From contig NC_026502.1 in NCBI RefSeq assembly GCF_000182925.2, forward strand, positions 2,604,001 to 2,668,000: DNA of 64,000 nt, written 5' to 3'. Of the stretch, positions 56,601-64,000 are shown piece after piece. This DNA is from Neurospora crassa OR74A (lineage: Eukaryota; Ascomycota; Sordariomycetes; Sordariales; Sordariaceae). Both the position numbers and the translations under genes were made by a program. Each line of letters starts with the position of its first letter. The first letter of the stretch is position 1. The notes beneath the pieces are model-generated. The model ran no database searches. It saw nothing but the letters and a program-made list of their open reading frames with translations, and had not been told where the DNA came from.

Positions 56601-57867
56601 AGATGGCAATACCAATCTAGATGATGTTACAACAAATGCAGGTAGCAAACGAAGCAGGCTCGACAGCTAGTCGCTGCTGTATTCGGGCAACAACAGCACA
56701 ACAACAAGCGGAGAAATGCCGTCATCCTCAATATGTTTCCCTTTGTTTCGGTCCGTTATCAGGTCCTCACTCGTCTGTCACCAGCCAGCTGGCCAGCTCA
56801 TCTTTTCACAAGCTACTTGAGTCATCCCAACATTTGGGTCCTGGCCTCATATACCTTCCTTGGGGCTGTGTCTTCCCTCCCGACAACTTGCAACTATCAC
56901 GGCTTGCTGCTTTGGCTACACGCCTTTGTTTATTGTGGTGTGTGGAATGAGTTAACAGAAAGATATGACCGCTTGGACCACTTACCGTGCACCAACTGTG
57001 CCTATCAGGTTCCCCAAACCCATAGAGGAGGCTGACACGCAACGAGAAGCCAATGGTCCGTCGCATAAGATCGAGAGGGTACGTGGGCGGTTCAACTGCT
57101 GCCAAAGCAGTCCGCTCACCGGCCGTGGCCGTTATGTTGGCCATACCTGGTACTGTCTTCGTCGAGGCCGAGCATCCTAGAAGCTGCAGTTCGAACCAAT
57201 GATAACATGAAGCATGGCCATCAAGAGGCTTCATAAAAGGCGAACTCTCTTCCTTTGGTCTAGCCGCCCAAACCCACGCCTGGAGGAGCACTTGGTCCAT
57301 CACAGAGCAATTTCTATCTTTCTCCAGAACAACAAGCTCGTGGGGGATCGCGAGTCCTGGTCCTCTTCCGTGCGAGGCGGTCCTACTGCCCTTTATCAAG
57401 GGCCCTGATCCTTGGTGTACGAAAGCGAGAAAACTGCAACAGAAAGTTGACCGCCAGTTCATCGGTTCTCGGTGTCCCAAGCAGTGAGGCCGTCCGTAAC
57501 TCCGTGGTATTGTGTGGCATAAATTGCTAAAGGTTGCGCTGAAACTCTGCTACAAGGAGCATTTGGCCGCTTTCGCAAGCACAATTCCATTGTTGACGAT
57601 CGTCTAAACGGCAACCTGACAGGGCCAAAAGTCAAACGATGCTCAAGACAACCTGGGTCTAACAAAAAGCGTGATCAGATTTCAGAGCAACAAGTTCCGA
57701 GACGCACAGACAATTGAGGCCGTTCAGTCACCGCACTGTCACCGAGTAGCAACGAAACCCCTGTTCCGCATCCGACTTGTTGCGACGGTTTGATCGCCAT
57801 GTTCAGTCGACGTCGTGTCCGTGTAGGAGATGGAACGCTTCAGAAAGCCATCATCCATGCAACTTAC

Positions 57868-58240
57868 CATTCCTCCAAGCTCGGTGGAGAGCTGCGTCAC
57901 TTCTGTCCCTTCAAAAAGGTGGTAAAAGACTAGGCCATCTCCCAAGATACTCGCATCGTTGCGCACAATGGCAGTCAAATTCTAAAATATGGTTAGCAAT
58001 CAAGGGTACTGTATGAATACCCCAAGAACAGCCTCAAACCCGTCTGCAGCAGTATGGATCACCTTGCCCCGAAAGAATCCTGGGCCAGCGAAGGCTTATG
58101 TCTTACGGCTGCAAAGCCGAACGATGACTATCCTTGGGCCGACATGGGAGTGTTGTTGGAAAGCGGAAAAGGTTCGCGTGCCGCGCTCCGGCTTTTCAAT
58201 CTTTTGCACCTTGATGACTGCCCCCGTTGCGCCAGGCGGA
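57868..58240 (-). pseudogene. Possible gene relic with exon-like segments
   Basis: On the minus strand a frame reading WIPPGATGAVIKVQKIEKPE and later FFRGKVIHTAADGFEAVLG is broken by a stop, then followed by a segment flanked by splice-like signals: acceptor ATTTTAG with a GCTAACC branch site just upstream, exon 57981-57868 (NLTAIVRNDASILGDGLVFY ... STELGGM), and donor GTAAGT. The text looks coding, but there is at least one stop between parts and I recognise no family. The plus strand also has an open frame of 129 codons across it, so the coding strand is not certain. Confidence 0.22.
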
Positions 58241-59755
58241 ATCCACGAGCGGAGGAGAGCTCCATACCAGCAACAGCGATGTCGCTCGTTATTTCTAACA
58301 TATCCGTAATGTACGGCGAAATTGACTCAGTTCGAGGCTCCGCAACCGTGAACCAGGACGTTCGAGTCCAATATCTGTCTAACGCACAAACAAAGGGTTT
58401 ATTGAGGGATGGGGATCCAAACCAAATGGGACCACGAAACTAGCAAACATCAACGGGTGGTACCGTCGTAATGGAGGGTGGCGTGTGCGTCAATGTTCCC
58501 CACTAGATTGGTGAGGGTTTTCAACGTCTGCCAGCTTCGCGGAAGGCCTAGCAAGTATTCATGGGTACTTGACAAGACACAGTCTCAGTATCCCGCAACC
58601 TATGCATACATATCGAACATCAAAGTTTGATCTCCAGCCCCTGTAGGTATCTTACCATCCATCAGAATTTTTGACCAACCTGTTCCATCTCTTGGGCCTT
58701 GCTGGGCTTGGCTATTGCTACATAGCCCTGATTCTATCTCCCCCATTGTACCACCAAGTCCTCAACTGCCGCCCGTACGCGGCGCTGACGACAGTTTGAT
58801 ACAGTGGTACAGGAAAAGAATTGTCGATAAAGCCCAACCGTACCATTCAACAACTACACGTTTTGTTCAATCTCCACCCAACCGTTAGCATCGCCGTAAA
58901 AGTCTCAAATGGCGCCAGGCGTAACAGCGTATCATGACAGTGTTTTCCATCCATCATACACTAAACCCTTTGTGACGCGGGAGACTGCGCACCGCTTGCG
59001 CCCTGTTTCTTGGGAAGCGAGAAGGATACTTTCCAACTGACAGGAAAAGGTGATGCGTGGGAAGGTGTTGGCCCGGTACACTGCCATGCTTTATGCATGC
59101 CTTCGTGTCATTTACCCCTGGTCGATTGTCGATTCCCTCCTAGCTTGCATGTAAGCCAGGTACCAAACAGTTCCCGTCCGGCAGCTGAGCCTCTGGGGAA
59201 GATTTCTGCCCTGTACGGTCAAGAGTTCCTAGCCATGACGGGTTCCGATCGGTCTACAGTCCGGAAGAAAATTGGCTGCCTCTTCGGTGACGTGTGCTTT
59301 GCCGAACGCGGGTCCGGAAACTGCTTTCACAGATCTTCATGCCCCACCGTTCGATAGCGGCATGGCAGCTGGAACAGCAGTGGCTTTGTGAGAAAATCGT
59401 CCTGGATGGTCAGTCAGCCTGATAATTTTACCGTCCTGTCGCCCAAGACGCTGTGTGGTAGGACTATAAGGCTCAAAGTACCTACTTAATGCCGTGAGCA
59501 CTCTATAACGGACCAAGCTCAACGATATACTCACGCTGGATTGTGGACGTGGGGCTGCCACGAGATGGAGACCGACCTAGCTGGTCTGGAACTCTGGATG
59601 TCTCTCCGGTGTGTTATTGCTCTAACTCGCTGACCCCCTACCCAGGTGCTCCCGTCTACAGGGACCTCCATGACATCTACCTAGGTTCCATTCAGTACAT
59701 GAGAGGTTCTCACCAGTACTCCATGTTAAACAAGCTCGCACTCTTTATACTTTCA

Positions 59756-59781
59756 CCCCCCCCCCCCCCCCCCCCCCCCCC
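59756..59781. repeat. Poly(C) tract, about 26 bases
   Basis: Uninterrupted C run in intergenic DNA. Confidence 0.95.
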
Positions 59782-60580
59782 TTGTTCTGCTCATGTATGT
59801 ACATGTGTGCTCTCTTGGCTACGATTATGATGCTCTCTACATTTGTATCTTTTGATGCTTCTTCGTCCCTAGTCTGTATTCATCTCCTTCACAGGAGATC
59901 CTGGTCTTGTCACGCACCAGCCTCGCCGCCTGCGGAGGTATACAGTCTTGAGCTTGCAACTCGCCTTTCATCCCAATCTGTAAAGCGCATGTTCCCGGGA
60001 ACCGCTCAAAACCTTCTTCCTTGCTTCCTAGCTCTGACCTGGCACCGGACGAAAGCTCGAAGTATGGAAGATTAACCCATTCCTGAACGGAGCTCCAGTG
60101 GACCGGTTTATAGATAGAGCAGTCATACGAATTGGCTCTCTCTTTCTGCCTCATTAGTATCGCTCAAGTCCATTGGTCTGAATATCACCAATCAACAAAC
60201 AAGACATCTCGTTCAAGAAGATAAACGAATAGCCCCTTCCGGCTGAGTCCCTTTTCTCGGTCGAAAAGGCACATCTTTGGATCGTTTTTCTTCCCCACAT
60301 GTCTTTGCGCCTCGAGACACCCTTCAACGACAAATCATCCCTCTCCAACGGTCTCACAACCAGTCTTAACCTGCATTAGCAGAAGGATTCAAGATCCACC
60401 TATTCAGCTTTCATAGCACTCTTGAACAGCCCCGAAGAACTATAACTTCGACGTATCCTCCTCGAGAACTACTCGATCATCTCTCACTCCACGCCAACCG
60501 TGCCAGCCAAGACAATTCAACCGCGAGCCTACACTCCCTTGGTCTATGTACAACTCCCTATTTTAGTGGTGCCTTTGTAG

Positions 60581-61932
60581 ATACCGCCATCGTGGATATC
60601 GCATCACTCCTCAAACGTTCCGACTCAGATGAGGCCCCCGTGGCTCATTCCCAATACACATCCGCAACGACAATACCGCCTACCACGACGTTGGCACCAC
60701 CTGCTCTTGGCGGTTCGTCGTTCGCCACGTTTGCTCCAGCCACTGGCACCCGATCTCCGAGGTCTAGCGGTGCCGGCGGACCAGGAGCAGGAGGCAGTTT
60801 GGGGAAATCAGGATCAGGAAGCGTCAACTCAGTTCGTCCTGGAAGCGGCGGGAAACGAACCATGCCACCGCATACATCCGAGTCGCCAGCCAAAAAGCAG
60901 AGCAAATGGTCGCCCGAAGAAGACGCACTGATCATCGAGCTTCGCGGAAGCGGGATGAAATGGGATGATATTTCCAAGCGTCTACCAGGTCGCAGCTCTA
61001 TCAGCTGCCGTCTTCACTACCAAAACTACCTCGAGAGACGCAGTGAGTGGGATGAGGAGCGCAAGAACAAGCTGGCAAGGCTCTATGAGAGGTAAATTTA
61101 AACCCTGTTCTCCCGACAAAGACCATACCTGACAGTCCACAGGTTTAAACCCGAAATGTGGGCAAAGGTTGCTGAAGAAATGCAGGTTCCCTGGCGTGCC
61201 GCTGAAGCAATGCATTGGCAGTTGGGTGAAGTCGATATGGCCAGACGAGCGGGAGTTGTTCCCTTCGCGCTGACTACAGCAGCCTTGGGTGATTCTTCAG
61301 TCATGCACCATCGAATGCCTACTTCGAGAGGCCATCATGGTCACTCCCAGTCTCAAGGAAGCCTCCCGAGAGATATTCCCACCATGTCTTCACCAAGGTA
61401 CAGCCGCGGCCCCCCTGGACCTTTCATACCACCTCCTTCGTCCGGCGGACGGCCACTGGCAGCTCGGCGCGACAGCTTGCCGACACGATCGTCCTTTGCA
61501 CCACCCCCTCCGCCACACCATCATAGCGACCCCAGCGGCTATACGTTGGCGCCAGCTATAGGTCTGGCTCCCATCCATACATCGAGCTATACTCATCAGA
61601 GCCGTGGGGGGATGTTGCCAAGCGTCGCCGAATTGACGACCGGAGTAAGCCCCTACAGCACGCCTGCATACTCGACGGGTGGCATGACCAGTATGGTGAG
61701 CCCAACCCACAGTGATACGACGAGCCCTGGACCAACTCATCCTGGTTACTCCGCCTATCCGCCCTTGGAACCACTTGGAACCGTCAAAAGACGGGCAAGT
61801 CCGGAAGCGGGAGGGATACGTGAGACAAGCAGGAGACGGCATCACTTCCAGTCTCGACAAGAGGATGGTTACTCGTCTCTCGGACCGCCACCTGGCATGA
61901 CATCGTCACGACGTGGACAGAGATTGGAGTGA
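60581..61932 (+). CDS. Myb/SANT-domain DNA-binding protein (5' exon not found)
   Basis: Two exons are clear: 60581-61091 and 61143-61932, joined in frame (GAGAG | GTTT, 51-nt intron). The frame is open upstream without any ATG back to a stop near 60370, while a good acceptor (CCTTTGTAG) ends at 60580; so a short first coding exon must lie upstream and the true start is unknown. At least 433 residues are encoded. After a Ser/Gly/Pro-rich stretch comes a Myb repeat, KWSPEEDALIIELRGSGMKW then DDISKRLPGRSSISCRLHYQ, followed by a second Myb/SANT-like helix set, FKPEMWAKVAEEMQVPWRAA then EAMHWQLGEVDMARRAGV. The rest is Pro/Ser/Gly-rich and ends in a basic SSRRGQRLE tail. It is probably a nuclear transcription factor; homologues in other fungi are strongly conserved over the Myb part. 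Targets are unknown. Confidence 0.88.
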
Positions 61933-64000
61933 GGGAGCCAGTCAAGAGCAAAACAAGCTTTGGACGGTGTGATTGAAGGAAAATCTAGACTGCTTCTGTT
62001 GGACGACCTATCACACATGAAGTTACGTGACTGAGCTGGAATACTCTGAGGCCGAGGACAAGCTTCTCACCATCAAAACTTCCAGCTCGAGCCATGACGA
62101 GTGTGTTTTTCATTCTTCCAGACACGCCCCGCCTACGTGTTTGGTGTCATCAGCCATTCAATAAGCACACGCCTAGTACAGGATAACTTTCGTTTTCCCC
62201 CAGCGTTACGATCAAACAGGCAAAAACACACAGATTTCGTTACCACTTGTTTTTTTTTTCTTTTTTTTTTTTTTCTTTTTCTCATTTTCCCTTCCTCTTC
62301 TTCTTTTTTTTTCGGTTTCTTTCGGTCTCGGCCCGCTTATTCATTTTCTTTCATGTACTTGATACCACAGATCTGGCATAAAACACGGATACAACATACG
62401 GACACAAATACTGAAAACAGTATACTTTGGATACCATACAGATATACCTCAGATGCCAGCACCAACCAGTTCACTTGGAGGGATACTTATGAGATAGCTT
62501 CTACTTTAACACATTCTGTTTCTTTTTGTTGCTTCTGTGTCTTTTCACACACGCACAGCTTAATCCCACACGGATTTTTCCTTTGTCCGGTTCGAGGTTC
62601 AAACAATACATCATACCCTTCAGACACTTTTGGGTCCCCAATACAATACACTTAGCACTCGGCCTCTTGTTCACCCTCTCATGTTCTTGGGACGAATTGA
62701 TGACATCCAAAAATCGATATGGCTCTCCTTCCTTTTCTATCTTTCTGTTTGGTTTTCATCCTCGGTTTTTCTTTTTTTTGGGGGGGTGTGACTTCTGGTA
62801 TCTCACCGAACAATGGGGGACTTCTTCAGCCTGTCTCACCTGTCACACCTCTTGTTTCCTTTTCCTTGGCAAACTGTTCTCCAACAACCATCTGATTGAT
62901 CACCTTGATGCACTTCCCGCGAAATGGCTCAGACTGTACGAGATAGGAAGGCGGTATTCAAAACATAGAGAAAGAGCAGTTTGGGCATGATAGGTTGAAC
63001 TAGCGGATTTCCTTTCGTCTTGTCATTTGTTGGGATGGGACCGGGACGGGAACTACCTAGGCAACGAAAATGTAAAACAACCATTCAAGGTCAAGGACGG
63101 CGCAGCGCGGTGAAACAGGGCTACCAACAAAAAGACGGAACACGGAAAACATGGCGAGTACGGCGGGGATCAAACGAGAACGACTCATTCGGATTGGAAG
63201 AAAAAAAAGAAGATTCAGCTCATTTACCATTCCTTTTTCTCCCCCCTTTTCACCTTTCGGTAATTTCTTTGGGGCATTCATTTTTGGAGGTTACAACATA
63301 GAACAAGAGAAAAGGAAAAAAGATACAAGGGGATTCGGATCGGAGTTTATGAAATTGTTTTTTTTTCCAACGAATAGGAAGATTAGTTCAGTGGTTCTTG
63401 CTTTTATTTTGGTTCGAGGAAGACATCAATCCGCGTCAGATTGGTCAACTATTCGAGATACTTTGAAGTCACTTGCCCTTGCTCATTGGAATCTCGAAGG
63501 CGTCGTTTAGTTCAAGCCGTGTCAAACGTGAGTAATCTTGTATCAAATATCGGATTTTCCATGTTCTAGACCCCGGTGATAGATAAAAGCTTTTGAAAAA
63601 TATTAAGTTCAAATGAAGAGATAAATTGCAAGAAAAAGAAATAACTATCAAGTATCAGAAAGTTTCATGTTTACAAGGACAACATGGACGATTGAACACG
63701 GATGAATCACATTGTTCAGGTTGACAAGGGTGTCAGTCGATTACACACTAGTTGAGGTGGACTCGTAGGAGGCTCGGGGGCTGCAGAAAACGGAGATTGG
63801 GTAGGTGGGAAATGGGATCTCAAAATAAGGCTTGCTAGGCGAGCGAAGCTTGTTCCTAGCAAGGGGTATCCACATTACCTACTACATACATACATAGGTA
63901 CCATACGTTCGCGACGGCCAAATTCACTACCTTGATGTTGACGCTGACACCAAAAAAAGATCAGGAACCCCAGGAACGGGGTCAAGAACTACATACGTAC
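61933..64000. other. 3' flank of the Myb gene to the window edge
   Basis: About 2 kb with T-rich tracts (about 62250-62315), G tract near 62783, and no supported gene. Open frames here are short and low-complexity. Confidence 0.55.

Larger units (their letters stand above)
53686..60580. other. Longest intergenic region in the window (6.9 kb)
   Basis: No intact gene that I can support. Many medium open frames (up to 224 codons) occur on both strands and overlap each other. A minus-strand stretch at 57868-58240 looks like a decayed gene and is listed separately. A C tract of about 26 lies at 59756-59781. The last 500 bases upstream of 60580 are probably leader of the Myb gene and must include its first coding exon, which I could not locate. 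Confidence 0.45.

Noticed and set aside
56806-57480. Minus-strand 224-codon frame
   Set aside because: No motif, and overlapping frames on both strands are equally open.
58360-58372. B-box-like GTTCGAGTCC, possible tRNA
   Set aside because: No A box, no foldable arms upstream or acceptor stem.

Overview
This window is nuclear DNA of a filamentous ascomycete (Pezizomycotina), most likely a Sordariomycete. The coding regions are interrupted by short spliceosomal introns (mostly 47-90 nt, GTRNGT-like donors, CTRAC-like branch sites, YAG acceptors). The genes include fungus-restricted families (velvet regulator VeA, Mga2/Spt23-type membrane transcription factor, Nha1-type antiporter, GH128 glucanase). 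Long A/T, C and TTC tracts and many CCTAGGTA-like motifs in the intergenic DNA recall Neurospora/Sordaria-type genomes, but that placement is an inference.

Layout. 0.1-4.6 kb: long upstream region with a TTC microsatellite and a perfect 24-bp palindrome. 4.7-6.4 kb (+): VeA. 10.2-12.6 kb (+): large disordered Ser/Pro-rich protein of unknown function. 16.2-18.9 kb (-): 6-phosphofructo-2-kinase/fructose-2,6-bisphosphatase. 23.3-24.6 kb (+): Tad3/ADAT3 subunit of the tRNA adenosine deaminase. 26.6-28.6 kb (+): Na+/H+ antiporter. 31.9-36.1 kb (+): Mga2/Spt23-like factor. 41.0-42.2 kb (+): secreted GH128 glucanase. 43.6-45.7 kb (-): an 11-exon seven-helix membrane protein. 48.5-50.3 kb (-): membrane-bound RING-H2 E3 ligase. 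52.9-53.7 kb (-): tubulin-folding cofactor B. 60.6-61.9 kb (+): Myb/SANT protein.

The genes do not form a pathway cluster; each has its own intergenic region of 1.4-6.9 kb, and the mix of metabolism, tRNA modification, ion transport, lipid/hypoxia signalling, wall remodelling, cytoskeleton and developmental regulation looks like ordinary core chromosome. I saw no transposon, CRISPR, rRNA or intact tRNA. Exon boundaries were worked out by hand from reading frame, splice signals and remembered family conservation; all of them preserve frame.

The most interesting items are: the bifunctional PFK-2/FBPase-2 with a long fungal insertion in the kinase domain and a poly(A) tract 8 nt before its ATG; the uncharacterised seven-helix protein with a 30-nt microexon; two unassigned minus-strand ORFs bounded by good splice sites (47.1-47.5 and 57.9-58.2 kb); and several palindromic or repeated elements in the intergenic DNA.
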